DNA of 64,000 nucleotides, taken from Metopolophium dirhodum. Lineage: Eukaryota; Arthropoda; Insecta; Hemiptera; Aphididae. Position 1 is the stretch's first letter. The number at the start of each line of letters is the position of its first letter. Positions 50,683 to 62,720 of this stretch are shown in pieces. The notes below the pieces were generated by a model. It did not search any database. It saw only the letters and a list, made by a program, of their open reading frames with translations, and had not been told where the DNA came from. The stretch spans positions 43,632,270 to 43,696,269 of the forward strand of contig NC_083560.1 of the NCBI RefSeq assembly GCF_019925205.1, written 5' to 3'. The position numbers were made by a program, and so were the translations under genes.

Positions 50683-50880
50683 TGGGCAAAGTGGAGGTCG
50701 CTCTGCTGTACAGTAGATTACAAGTGGACCACATTAATGAATGGTGTTAAATTTGAATTTAATGGTAGGTAAATCATTATAAACGAAAAAGGATCCTGAG
50801 CTAAGACGATCTATCCGCCTATAATATGTCTAAGTATATTTGATGATATTATTGTGATTAAAGTAATTTATTTTACTACC
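50683..50880 (+). repeat. Repeat family R1, head fragment
   Basis: It has the head words AGTGGAGGTCGCTCTGCTGTAC, GATTACAAGTGG and AGTATATTTGATGATATTATTGTG. Confidence 0.75.
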
Positions 50881-51846
50881 AATTAGACATAAGTACAAAA
50901 GTAGCTTAAATTCATTTTTGCTAAAAATATGACATTTTCAAATGTCATTGTGTGTATAAAATATGTATACTAAATAATAATATACCCTAAAAGTTGCATA
51001 ATAATATACGAATATTAATAAATATTAAATAAGTTAATCTACAGAAAAATTAACAAAGTGAGTATATCATCCATTCATATGGATACTAACTAGTTACTAC
51101 TATGTAGGTACCTACATGGCAACATATTACAAGTAAATCTTGGCCAGTAGAAGGTAGATTTTATTTTAAGCATCTACCTATTATTCTTCAATATGATTAT
51201 TTAATCATGCCACTGGCCTTAATTTTAAAACAAGTATAACCATGCTATATAGAAAAAAATATATAAGAAATAAGTCTCAAACTGCCCATTCAGCCAAACA
51301 CTGTCTTCATCTATTAACGTTTCTCCAATAACAGATGTTTTGATATGCATCTATAAAACAAAATGTATAATATAACACCTACTCTAAAAAAAATTATGAA
51401 ATACAAACATTTTGTGAGTTGGGTTCTTTGGCCTATCAAGGAATATAGGTATCTTCTATCTTGTATGCATGTTTATTATAAAACAAAATTATTTTTATAA
51501 ATTTTAAACAAGATTTTGAATCTATTATGGTAAAGTTAAAGAATAAAAGAAAAAAAGAAAAAAAACTATATTTTGTGTTTTAAACTGTTTTTTTCTGTTT
51601 AAGAAAACAAAATAAAAAAAAAATTAAAATGAAGGATGGTAATAGATATAATTATTTAATACTTAAACTTTTTTTCTGATGGATATCTATTATTATTTAT
51701 TATTAATAATTAACCGAAAAAAAACACAATATTCACTTGGATTTTACACTATTTTAAACATGTTTTAATTATTTTCAACAATGAACAAAATGTTTAAATT
51801 CATTTTTTAAACAATTTTAAAACAATAATATTAACAGTAATTTATA
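50881..51846. other. AT-rich intergenic stretch
   Basis: Nothing recognised. Confidence 0.5.
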
Positions 51847-52273
51847 ATGCCTTGCTTTTCTGAAGTGAGCTCCATTTCTGAGAGGCTCTGGCAGGTGCGC
51901 TGGTTGCACAGTCCTTGCGTCGACCCTGTTGGTAACCATAATTCATATTGATTAAAAAGTTGAGATGTGGTCAATTTTTGATTTACTTGGTTGCAATTTT
52001 GTAAACATTTAAACAATACACATTTTTATAAACCAACCCACTTATATCTAGGTATATTACTTATTCATTATTTTAGGCTGTTCCAAAAACGCAGAATCAA
52101 CATTGTCATCTACAGAAACTCTAGATCATATCGATCAACATTTAAAAAATGATAGATTACGTATATTGCATGATTTTGAAAAAACATTTCAGTTGCTATG
52201 CCTTTGGTCTTCCATCAATAGTCTATCATCTGATACAGACAGTCAAAAGATTGCATTAAACATAGTTGATTAG
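51847..52273 (+). CDS. Small two-exon gene or gene fragment, unknown function
   Basis: Exon 1 (51847-51931) is GC-rich and reads MPCFSEVSSISERLWQVRW then LHSPCVDPV. Exon 2 (52077-52273) reads CSKNAESTLSSTETLDHIDQ, then LRILHDFEKTFQLLCLW and ends IALNIVD. The donor GGTAACC and acceptor TTTTAG are good and phases match, giving 93 aa. An in-frame stop lies just upstream of the ATG (51838). I do not recognise the family. It has no signal peptide or membrane segment. It could be the 3' end of a longer gene or a decaying fragment. Confidence 0.4.
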
Positions 52274-53769
52274 TAAAGATGATTTTTAATGGTAACAATG
52301 GTACTAAAATTTTTGTTAATTCTTATTCATATCATAATATGGTATTTAAGCAGTTACCATATTTTGCTGAAGTGTATGACGATAAACTATCGTCCATCTC
52401 TAGTATAATTATGTACGTAAATAAATACCTAGTTCGCATTGCATACAAATATATGATTATATTAACATAAAAGTGGCATTAAGTTCAACATTTTAAATAT
52501 AATATATTCGCTTATAAGTAGTAAATGAAGTGGGTAGTTTTTGATTATTAATGTTTGAGTTATTTAAACAGTATTTACTGTATACAGTTATACAGTATGT
52601 ACAATAATGTACATTTGTACTCTAATTTAAATTTAAATTATTCCCTATAGTTTATAATATGAATAAAATTATATAAAAGCAACAGATTTTAAAATATAGA
52701 TAGTATGCATCCATATTAATTAAGCAGGTCATAGATCAGGGGCGGCTCCAGGGGAGCTCCTAGTGGCCACCCCCCCCCCCTAAGCTGTATTTCAAAACAA
52801 TTTTATACTGTTAAAAACAAAATTACAAAAAAAATCATCAAAATTGTCTGTTTGTATGATTTGGATTTGTCATAGTTTCCCGTCACAAAATTAAGTTTTG
52901 TTTAATAATTAACTTAATTGTTCTGTACGAGACTGTGAAAAGTAACATATTATGTATGTATACCTACATAAATAAATACTTTAAAAAGGACTAACCTATA
53001 TCAAAATTAATATTTTTAATTTTATCTATATCATGTGTGCCCAGTTCTTAATAGAGGGGTTCAAACGTCTTGAGCAGCCCTAATGGATAGCCGGGTAGGT
53101 AACTTAAAAACAACCGCTCGCAAGAATTTATTAATATATTATGTTCTTTTTCTTTTATACAACACATACAAACATACATACATACATAAATACCAACTTT
53201 TAGGCACGTCCACACATCCACACATGCGTCTAAATATAAATATATTTTCCAACTATTAATTAACAATTTATCATTGTGACCAGTGGTGAACAATTTTAAC
53301 TGAAGGAACCAAATATATTTTATCTATCAACCAAACCACCCACCCACTCACAACAGGATGCATAGGTGGTTTGATATTTTTCAGTTGGTGGTTCAAGAAT
53401 AGTTAATACCACCCACCTACCAAAAAGTTATATTAGGTACAAAAACTTACCTAAAAATGTTACTTCTAATTGTATCAAAAAAATTGTGTACACACTCAAT
53501 AATTGCTGAACAGCAATCAACAACTACTGTTAAATTCAAATATTTTGCGCTTCACTATATAATCAATATTGTATTTCATTTTTCTACTCATTTTGTATTA
53601 ATGAGCCTAATCCTTTTACAAATCATTGCATATTAAATACACCATCATAATAGCTTGTCGAATTTTGCCTCCAATTTAAGTTATATTTGTCACATACTTT
53701 ACAAAATAGGTTATAACTACATCTCATTTCCAGTTAAAATTACAGTTTTATCAACACAAAATAATCACT
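52274..53769. other. Intergenic stretch with hAT-type end and palindromic words
   Basis: 52738-52790 begins CAGGGGCGGCTCCAGG, a common hAT-type end, with no partner found. 53330-53430 has inverted copies of GGTGGTTTGAT/ACCACCCACC. No gene recognised. Confidence 0.4.
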
Positions 53770-54560
53770 CTTTTAAGAACACATCTTTTATATTTACTCG
53801 ATTTCTCATGTAACGATTTTATTATTTTGTTGTAGTTGAAAAAGGAATGACTGTAAATACATGGAAATTTTACTGAATGTTTATATTTTTATTTTCTGTA
53901 CACCATAAAATGTTGAAAATATTTTGACTTGTTTTCAATTGTTTACGGACAATTTTAAGTTTCAATTTTTTTATTTAATTGTTTTTTTTTTATGAATATC
54001 AATAAGGTTTAATTTGTTAGGCCAAAAAGCGTGAAAATGTGTAATACAAGACTCCTGATATATTGTTACAATAGCAGTTGAAAAAGATTAAAAATATTTT
54101 AAACAATTTTTTTTTATAAGTATTTAAAGTTTAAATTTTGTCAAAATTTATCAAATTTAAAATAGTATTTACAAATTATTTCGTAGTTGATAATTTATAA
54201 AATTTTCAACTTTTATAGGTAAGGATTTAACTTTAAAACAAAGTTCCACGTTAGAGCAATTAATTCTGTTACCAAAAAAACTAAAAATACATAAACACAG
54301 TTTTAGATTCTGAGTGGAGCGATGAATGTATTGATTTTACAATGATGTGTGTTTTTTTAAATTTTTTTTAAATTTTTTTTTATTTTTGTGTCTGTCATCA
54401 CCAAACAAAAGAAAATATTCTTAATTTAAATTAAGGAAAAACGAGAATTTTTCTCGCAAAATCGGTTTTCGACAAAGTCGATTTTGGTTTTTGGTGACTC
54501 TAAAACAAATTACAGTAAATACATGAAATTTTGACTGAATATTTATATTCATATCGGATT
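53770..54560 (-). repeat. Repeat family R1, minus-strand copy
   Basis: Reverse complement of the R1 body: TTTCTCATGTAACGATTTTATT, ACTGAATGTTTATATT, then TTTTAGATTCTGAGTGGAGCG at 54302, which is the inverted R1 end. Confidence 0.7.
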
Positions 54561-54564
54561 GAAC

Positions 54565-54765
54565 ACTAGCAAATACTTCATCCCAGGATTGGCCTTCAAC
54601 AAAAAGTATTGTATCATCTGCCTAACAAACTAGTTTTCTGTATGTATTCAAGTAGTTAATTTGGTTTATATGTATTTTAAACAATGTATCCGATAAGGTT
54701 GTCCATTGAGGTACACCACATAATATTGAAGTTTCTTCGCTTAATTCATTGTTTATTCAAACGTG
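54565..54765 (-). pseudogene. LINE reverse transcriptase fragment
   Basis: On the minus strand it reads TSILCGVPQWTTLSDTLF, HINQINYLN and then ADDTILFVEGQSW. These are RT motifs, with ADD as the catalytic core. A stop sits just before ADD. It lies between two R1 copies. Confidence 0.65.
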
Positions 54766-54769
54766 TTGT

Positions 54770-55640
54770 TTTCTATTTTAGATTATGATATAGAAGCGAT
54801 GAATGTATTGATTTTATAATGATGTGTGTTTTTTTTATTTTTTTATTTTTGTGTTTGTCATCACATTTTAGAATAGTAAAAATGTTTGGATTTTCTTCAA
54901 CAGTAACGTTTCGATAGGAAAGTGAATCTAGTTGGTACTTTGGGGGGTCAGGAGTTAACATTTACCAGTAGTTTTCAAAAGCGACATGAAAAACAAAAGA
55001 AAAATTAAAGAAAACAGGAATTTTTACGCAAAATCTGTTTTTGAGAAAATCGATTTTGCATTTTGGTGCAACTCTAAACCAAATGACCGTATAGGTACAT
55101 GACATTTTGACTGAATGTTTATATTAGCATTTTCTATACACCATAACATTTTCCAAATATTTTGACTTATTTTGAGCAGTTTAAGGACATTTTCAGTTTC
55201 CATTTTTTATTAGTTTTTTTTCTATAAATATCAATACAATTTTATTTGTTGGTAAAAAAAGCTTGAAAATGTAATAGAAGGCTCCTAGGTTATTGTTTCA
55301 AAGGCAGATGAAAAAAATTAAAAATCCTTACTCACAGTTTTTATTTATAAGCATTTAATGTTCAAATCTTGACAAAATACGGAAAAATCACGAAAATTAG
55401 AAAAATTATTTTGAGTTGAGAATTTATAAAAATTTTTCTTTTTAAATCAATGATTAAAAATACTTCTTAAATACTTTAAGACCAATGACGTTTTAGAAAA
55501 CTGCTGGGAATTTTCTATTTTTACATCTTTAAAGAAACAATATTAGATCAAATATGGTATCAAAAACCCTCCTGTAAGTTGCTATAATAGCAGTTGACCC
55601 GAAAAAGATTATATGCCCCCGACAGGTAGCACTGGAGTAG
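54770..55640 (-). repeat. Repeat family R1, second minus-strand copy
   Basis: It mirrors 36720-37690 (AGCGATGAATGTATTGATTTTA, TTGGTACTTTGGGGGGTC, TTTTGACTGAATGTTTATATT). It interrupts LINE sequence on the same strand. Confidence 0.7.
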
Positions 55641-57190
55641 TGATCCTAAAGAGTTTACAATCGCCCACCTACCTTACCAATTGGCAATTTTTTTCTTTTT
55701 AAATGCCCTGTGGCTTTATTATTTAAACGACCCAAAGGTCTTTATACAATATATGTTTAACAATGATATATATTTTACATACTGGATATAAATTATATAT
55801 ATTGTACACGTTCATGGAGTCACTTCCAATGAAGTGGCTCCTTACCTTGATCTAAAATCTTAAACAAAGTAGTTATATGGTTTCAGACGCTTAAGACGTC
55901 TGATGTCCTTGGAGTTATCTACTAATTGGATGGCCAATGAATTGAAATGGTGATTTAGCCTCGTCTCGTGTTTGCGATATCACGGGGAATTTCGTTGTTT
56001 CTTCGGAACCGGTAGATTGCAATGATGTTTGGGAGGGTTGTATTACATCGATGTTAGGCTTACTGACACAACCCCAAAAATTGAATGCCATAAATCAGAC
56101 AAGGCTATTTTTAAGCCTGTCCAATCTCTCATTTAATTTTGTTAATGCTGTCATAACGTCAGATTACGACGGTACAAATTTTTTTTACGTATGGGTTTGA
56201 GTCAGTAGAGTTAATTTTCGTTTGAAGAACTAGCCATCTGTGTAAAAGAAACTTCTCGAGTTACTATAGTTTCGTAGGATTTTGTTGTAATCTTTGTACT
56301 GCTGTAGTTTTTTTTTTGTTGAGCTTTTTCTATTGCATTTTTATATGTGATGCATCCTTTCCAATTCGTGGTAAGTCCTTCACCACAATTTGCGCATTTC
56401 AAATTTAATTTCTTAAACTTAGGGCAATTTAGCGAAGTGTGTCCTTCACTACATTTTACACACTTTGGTGTTTTGTAACATTAGTTTTGAGTGTGACCAA
56501 ATATTTACCAATTTTTGCATTGTGCACTTCTTTTTTTTTCTGGGAGATTCTACTTTTATTATATGATAGCACAAATTTTAAATATCATAAATGTCTGTGT
56601 TGTTTGCTTGTGGCACTAAATCCAAGAAGAATAATAGAAGCCTTACAATAGTTCGATCCCTAAACTTGTTGTTAGAATCAATTTTTTTTTTAATATGAAT
56701 TCAAAGTTCGTAACATTATGTACAAGATGTCTTAGTTTAGATAATTCACTTTTAATGTAACAGGGGGCAGTTCCTGGTTGTAAATGTGTAATCCACGAAT
56801 TACCTCCCAAATTTTTTTTCTGTTTTAAGATCGTATCTGTGGTACTTAACTTTTTGCTCTTCTAATACTTTTATAGTTCGTCGAAACTGATATTCGTAGC
56901 CTGTTAGTATCTTAATTTCACCATTAGCCAGAGTTTTCATTTGTTGCTCGTGTCCCTCAGCTTCTTCGAGTTTCAAATTAATCATTAATTGTTTAACATC
57001 ATTTACACTTCATAGTGTTATTGGATGGGGTTTATGGATTATTACAGAAATTCTTGTTACTTCTTTCGTTACTTTGATTGTTTTTTTAGGCGAGCTTAAA
57101 ATTTCTTTGGAGCTCTCAGCGTTCATTTCAGAAATATGAAGTTGTAATTTCTTATTGTTTAATCGCAATTTTGTTACCATATGTTTCAAG
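55641..57190 (-). pseudogene. Jockey-type LINE, ORF1 (gag-like) remnant
   Basis: From about 57180 down, ORF1 shows an RRM-like region (VKQLMINLKLEE, YQFRRTIKVLEEQKVKYHRY), then zinc knuckles CVKCSEGHTSLNC and CANCGEGLTTNWKGC (about 56340-56470), and a Ser/Thr-rich tail ending LTKLNERLDRLKNSLV near 56090. Many stops and frameshifts are present. ORF2 is almost absent. The lower part (55640-56070) looks like a 3' flank with an AATAAA-type tail. Jockey-clade LINEs are the best match because of the paired CCHC knuckles. Confidence 0.65.
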
Positions 57191-57230
57191 GTTACATTGT
57201 CATTTTGTTTTTGTGTCTAAATACTAGCAT

Positions 57231-57672
57231 TAGCTGTTATAGGCAATTGCCTTTTTTTTCAAAGCCAAACCTATCAACGCATTTGTTTATGTATCTTCAA
57301 AACTGTTCAACATTTTGACGTAATTTTTTTTATTTTAATGATTTAACCAGTTTAACCTTAAATGTGAAAATTATTTTTATTAAATTTAAAAAGAAAACAT
57401 TTTTTTAACAAAAATGAGTATTTTTAAAAGTATAACTTCAAATAATTTAATATTTACTACGGGTTAGTTTTTAAATGTTTACTTTTTTTGTTAACTTCAA
57501 TTTAATACAAATAATTTCACATATTCATTGCGTATGTTGGTTGATTGAACAATTAAATAGCTTTAAAATAAAAACAAATTACGTCATAATGTTGAAAAGT
57601 TTTAAAGATGCATAAACAAATAATAGGTTTGGTTTTGATAAAAAGAAAGTTAGTGGCCCATAACTTAAAAAA
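57231..57672. mobile_element. MITE with long inverted arms
   Basis: The left arm (CCAAACCTATCAACGCATTTGT, ACATTTTGACGTAATTT) is repeated inverted at 57560-57640. Similarity extends weakly outward to GTTATAGGC/GCCCATAAC. The loop is about 200 bases. No target duplication was fixed. Confidence 0.6.
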
Positions 57673-58376
57673 TGAAAAAATTAGACCCCCTCTTTAAAGT
57701 GTGGTTATTTTTGCCTATTTTCGTCATTTTTGGCATATGTACTTGCATATGACGTCGGCCGGTCACTTCCCCTCGAAACACATTGTATATTATAGTTTTT
57801 CAATAATTGATAACAATTATTGTTTGTAAAGCAACGTAAAATATATAAAATATTTTCTAAAAAACATATTTTGTATTTTTTAATAATAAAATATGTGATT
57901 ATATTAATTTATATTGCATTTTATTTCTTCACTTTATAAACTAAGCTATACATTACAAAAAGGGGTATCTTATGATCATAACTTTTTTTTTTTGCTTATC
58001 AGCGCCCGTTTCCAGGTCTTTTATGTTTCAAAGGTGGCAACCCTAGTACCAGTCCTGTTTTTCTTCCAGTGTGTACAATTGCAGATGGACAGAAATCAGA
58101 AACTTAGAACATTATCAGTGTAAATTGGAAATATTATATTTTGCAGCACCATTTGGTTTTTTTTATACAGATCGCAAAACGTTAAGTACCTAAATTATTT
58201 TTATAAGTATAATTTCTATTGTGTACCATCTGTTTTTGAATCTTTTTATCATTAACAGTATTTATTAGTTGTTAATCTAGTCCTATTGATGGTTTGGACG
58301 AAAAACCACACGATGATGATTTTTTATTGAACAATTTTCACTCAAACTAGGCTTGTTGGTCATTCTTGAATTTAAA
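57673..58376. other. Upstream region of the PIAS-like gene
   Basis: AT-rich, with a GC-richer block at 57730-57780 (GACGTCGGCCGGTCACTTCC). The promoter cannot be placed. Confidence 0.35.
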
Positions 58377-61300
58377 ATGGCCAAATCAATTAGTCATTTG
58401 ATTGTAAGTATTTTATAATTGTAATAACATACTAAATCGACCTATTGTACATGTGCTACAGTAGATATTAAGGGGGATTGGAAGCAGTGATTTTCTGTCT
58501 TTGTCTAACACACATGGAACATAGGAAAAATAGCTATACTCCTGACAAAAATTAACGTACTTCTATTTGTCTGATTTAAGAAATGTAAAGATATTTGAAT
58601 TGGTACCTATACAAGTTAACTTTGCATCAGTCGACGCACTTTTTAAATTGTAGCAATATTTTGATGAGAATAAATATTTTTAATTTTATAAATTTGTCAA
58701 TTTTTATAATAAATATATAAAAAAAACTATTAAAAATATGTTTCGGCCGATGCTAAGTAAATTTGTATATCAATTCAAACATCTTTACATTTTTTAAATC
58801 AAACAACTAAAAGTACCTTAGTTTTTGTCAGGCGTATAGCTATTTTTCCTATGTATCATGTGTGTTAGACAAAGACAGAAAATCACTGCCTCCAATGCCT
58901 CTTAATGTATTTTCTTAAAAGTATTTTAATAACTTTGATTAATTATAGAATAATTTATTAATCAATAGTATGGCTCTTAAATAATTAACTCATTAAAATG
59001 TTTTAATTATTGTTTTAAGTTTATCTATAAATCTACCTATTACAATTAATTACAAGTTACAATATTGCATAGGTAACCTACCTTCCTAAATAACATGTTA
59101 TTCTTAAAATTGTAAACTTAATATTAGATTGTGGTTTGGTACCTAAATTAATTTACTGAATCATTATAACTAGGTACCATGTTGAATGTTGATGCTATTT
59201 TTATAATTATAATTGGTTTATTATGCAGTCCCCAAGTGAAAATTTAAACATGGTTATGCAAAATTGAACGTACAGGATCTAGAATTAACCTATATAATAC
59301 ATCATAGTAGAATCTAAATTTTTGATTCAGACTTTGCTCGTCTGTACATACTGTTAATTTGAGTTGGAATTATTTAGTTTGAATTGATGATTATACATAT
59401 AATATAGATTACATAATACATATGTCCTCAATAGGCTGCTTATGAATAGCATAAGAAATGCAGGTACTACTATGTTATTACCCTACTGCGATCAATGAAT
59501 TAACCACCTTTGACTGCAGAAAATCTTACAATAATACTCAAGATGTAGGTTATTTTCATTATCAAGTTAACTAGTGCAACTTTTTTACCTTACCTCTGGA
59601 TCTCACTCTCAAAACGTGGAAAAAATTTTATATGTTTCAAAGCGGAGGAAACTAACTACATCTTAAATTACTACAGTTTCAGTTTCCAATTTTTTTTCTT
59701 TTATTATCAATAAAATTGTAACTGTTGGATCAAAAAAAGCGAAAAGTTAATACAAGGCTCCTTATATAATATTTTTACAAAAGTAGTTGAAAAATATTAA
59801 AAATATATATGCACAATTTTTTTTTATAAGAATTTAAAGTTTGAATTTTGACAGAATTATTCAAATTTAAAATTAAAAAATGAATTTGTAGTTAAACAAG
59901 TATAAAATGTTCAACTTTTTTAGCTTAGGAATGAAGTTTTCACATAATAATGTTATTCTGTAGCCAAAAAATATAAAGACACATTTTTTAATAATAAATT
60001 AATAATAATGATTTTACTTATTTTTAGTAATTTCATAATGTTAATTCAACTAACCAGCACCGTATTAATAATAAGTAACAACAATATAAATATAATATAA
60101 AATATCCTAGACTGACAAACCGTCTACTCTCATAATCGTTTTTTGCATACAATAATACTATAATATATTATCATTGAATTCAATGAAACAAAATACATAA
60201 TATTATTAGATTTACTTATACCACGTATTTCCTTCATAAGATTGAAATAGAAACATAATAAATTATTAAAGCATATCAATTAATTTTGGTTAAATCATAT
60301 CCTTTGCCTTCATCAAAAAAATATTATCAAATAAAAATCTCTCGAAATACATCATGAAATTGGGAAATTGGTTCTGCTCAATATGTAGTAGCCAAAAATT
60401 ATTTAAAAAATACTTTAGATAAAATTGTATTCGATTTTTCAGAATTTTGGCCTACGTCGTTTTAACATATTAATTAATATACCGTAATTGTAAATTAAAT
60501 AATACAATTTTTTAATAGGTATTTAATTATTATTGTTTTTATATAATTTTTAATTAATCAATATTTTTGTAACTTATAATCATTAATTAAAAATAAATAT
60601 ATTATAATATGAGTGGTATATATTAGCGGTATTACGGTAAAGCGATATCAGACCATAACCAAAATTTAAATAACAGTAGCACATAGTTATTTATTTGAGT
60701 AGAACCGGCACAGCTGATTGTTGTTTTGTTTAATCCAGACTCCTAGTAGGTCCTGGTCCCACCAAGTGCAGATTAATGAGACATTCATTGTATGGCCTAA
60801 TTTCTTAACAAATTTATAGATATCAATAACTTTTCCCAAGAATTTAACAAATTTTAAGAGTGTACGTCATACCTGTTTTAAATTAATAAACAAAAAATAA
60901 TGTACCTACGTAGGTGTATTTATGTATAAATGGTGATATTATTTGTAGTACCTATTACAAGTGTGTATGAAATGTATTATAACTAACTAAATAATAAGTA
61001 GGTGTGTACATGATATGTACATGAAATTATGAAGTATTTACTATTTAAACTATAATTGCATTACAAATGAATAATTTTTTCATCCCATAATTCTAGTTGT
61101 ATAATATAGTTACTTACTTGTTAAACTATAATTTGATTTTGTTTTTTGATTTTAGACGGATATTGAATGCACTCATGAGTTAGTATATGATTTAACTCTA
61201 AAAGAACTACAACAAATCTTAGAACCTGTTGAGCTGAACAATTCTAGTTTAAAAAAAACTTTACGTAAACATGTCTTAACATTATTAACATTTCCTACAC

Positions 61301-62355
61301 AAAAAACAAAAGTTTTGAAACAAAAAATTGTAGAAGTCTATAACTCAAGACCACAGAAAAAATTACAACCTCAACAACCACCACAGACAGCGATTGTACA
61401 ACAGCCAATTTGTTTACAACAACCTCAACCTCCGATTTATAACCATGTTAAAACCTCAGATCTAGTTATACAATTAGAACACTTTCCATTCTTTAAGATA
61501 TTAAGATCATTATCAAGGCCTATACTCCTTAAGACTGATTCTTCCAAATGTCTTGAGCTATATTATGTATCAGATGAAGTCAAACATTCTATTCTTGAAT
61601 CATTCAATATTATTAAACAAGAATATAAAATTCAAATAATTTTAATATTACAACAAATTGGATTAAATGAAAATGTTAATCAACGCTTACCTTACAATAT
61701 TGCAGTTTCTGTAAATGGACATCAATGTAGTTTACCTACAATAAACAACATATCAAACTCTGGGATCGTTCCGTGGCGAAACAATGATCCTATAGATATA
61801 ACACTACTAACAGATTTAAGAAAAAATTGGTGTCCGAACAGATTAAAAATTACATGGTCAGAAGAACCACACAAATATTTGGGTTGTGTTTATACTGCCC
61901 AAAAATTGACTTGGAAGGATCTACTTGTAGAACTTGAAAAAAGACCCAAACGTGCCTCTGATAAAACTAAAGTATTTATAAAAGAATTAATGGAAAATGA
62001 TGGTGATATGCTTGTAGATTCCCTGATTGCTTCTGTTAAGGATCCATTATCTAAATTAAAAATAAAACTTCCTGCTCGAGGTGTAGACTGTATGCATTTA
62101 CAGTGTTTTGATGCAATACAATTCTTACAGATGAATGAACTAAAGCAAACATGGAAATGCCCAATATGTAGAAACAAAATTAAATTTGAAAATATTGTAA
62201 TATGTGATTTTTTTTTAAAGATCCTTCAAAGTAAAAATCTAACAGAAGAATGTGATACAATTTTTTTTTTCAAAGATGGCACATGGTCTGAGAGAAAAAT
62301 AGAGAAATTTCAAAAAACTCTAGAACAAATGCCAATTGATCTACAAACAATATAG
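58377..62355 (+). CDS. PIAS-type SUMO E3 ligase paralog (2 exons)
   Basis: PIAS proteins promote SUMO transfer from Ubc9 in the nucleus. Exon 1 is 58377-58403 (MAKSISHLI, GTAAGT donor). Exon 2 is 61156-62355, after TTTTAG, phase 0. The protein is about 408 aa, shorter than the usual 500-650. Residues 10-70 are SAP-like (LTLKELQQIL, KQKIVEVYNSRP), followed by a Q/P-rich stretch. A PINIT region follows (NIAVSVNGHQCSLP, RLKITWSEEPHKYLG). The SP-RING is PARGVDCMHLQCFDA, QMNELKQTWKCPIC, with zinc ligands Cys, His, Cys, Cys present. The usual CPL before it is DPL and PCR is PAR. WSERK follows as in PIAS FQEDGSW. The stop is followed, one frame back, by an acidic SIM-like tail, suggesting a recent frameshift. 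The 2.7-kb intron holds a MITE and an R1 copy. The exon 1 call is the weakest part. Confidence 0.75.
58472..58901. mobile_element. MITE with TTAA target sites in the PIAS intron
   Basis: Inverted arms of about 95 bases (ATTGGAAGCAGTGATTTTCTG against CAGAAAATCACTGCCTCCAAT and onward through TAACACACATG and AAAAATAGCTATAC) are flanked on both sides by TTAA (58468-58471 and 58902-58905), as in piggyBac-type insertions. 430 bp, non-coding, 68 bases after the exon 1 donor. Confidence 0.75.
59680..60190 (-). repeat. Repeat family R1, minus-strand copy in the PIAS intron
   Basis: It carries reversed body words (TACAAGGCTCCTTATATAATA, TTATAAGAATTTAAAGTTTGAA). After a gap, the reversed head follows (CTGACAAACCGTCTACTCTCA, ATCATTGAATTCAATG). 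Confidence 0.65.
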
Positions 62356-62720
62356 AAGAATTTACATTGTCAGATTCTGATGATGCAGATAATAGTAATA
62401 AGAACATAGACAATGTTGACAATGATGAGATTATTCCAAAACTAAAACGTTTTAAATGTAATCCATCAAAAGTGTAAAAACATATGACAAAACTTTAAGG
62501 TATTTTTGAAACTGAAGATCTAACAAAACCTTCCATGGGTGACCTTGTGTTAAGTCTTAAAAATTATTCATCGGTTTCTGGTATATCAAAGTATCAACTC
62601 ATTGTTATGTCAAATGACTATTCTAATCCATCATCTTAAGCTAATTCAAAGTATGGACCAATTGTAATACTAAATGACAAACCTGATACACCATTATTAT
62701 TATAATCAACCCGTATGATA
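62352..62720 (+). pseudogene. Out-of-frame SIM-like tail of the PIAS paralog
   Basis: One base back from the PIAS frame, the sequence reads IEEFTLSDSDDADNSNKN and ends KRFKCNPSKV at 62477. It is an acidic stretch like the SUMO-interaction tails of PIAS proteins. Further on, two related peptides with SIM character occur (SKYQLIVMSND and SKYGPIVILND), separated by stops. This looks like the decayed C terminus of a longer PIAS protein. Confidence 0.55.

Noticed and set aside
51831..52016. Minus-strand 61-codon frame opposite the small gene
   Set aside because: It is the shadow of the plus-strand exon, which has matching splice sites and phase.
62341..62360. Programmed -1 frameshift joining the PIAS core to its acidic tail
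   Set aside because: No standard slippery heptamer at the site, and the downstream sequence carries further stops. Decay or a sequencing error is simpler.
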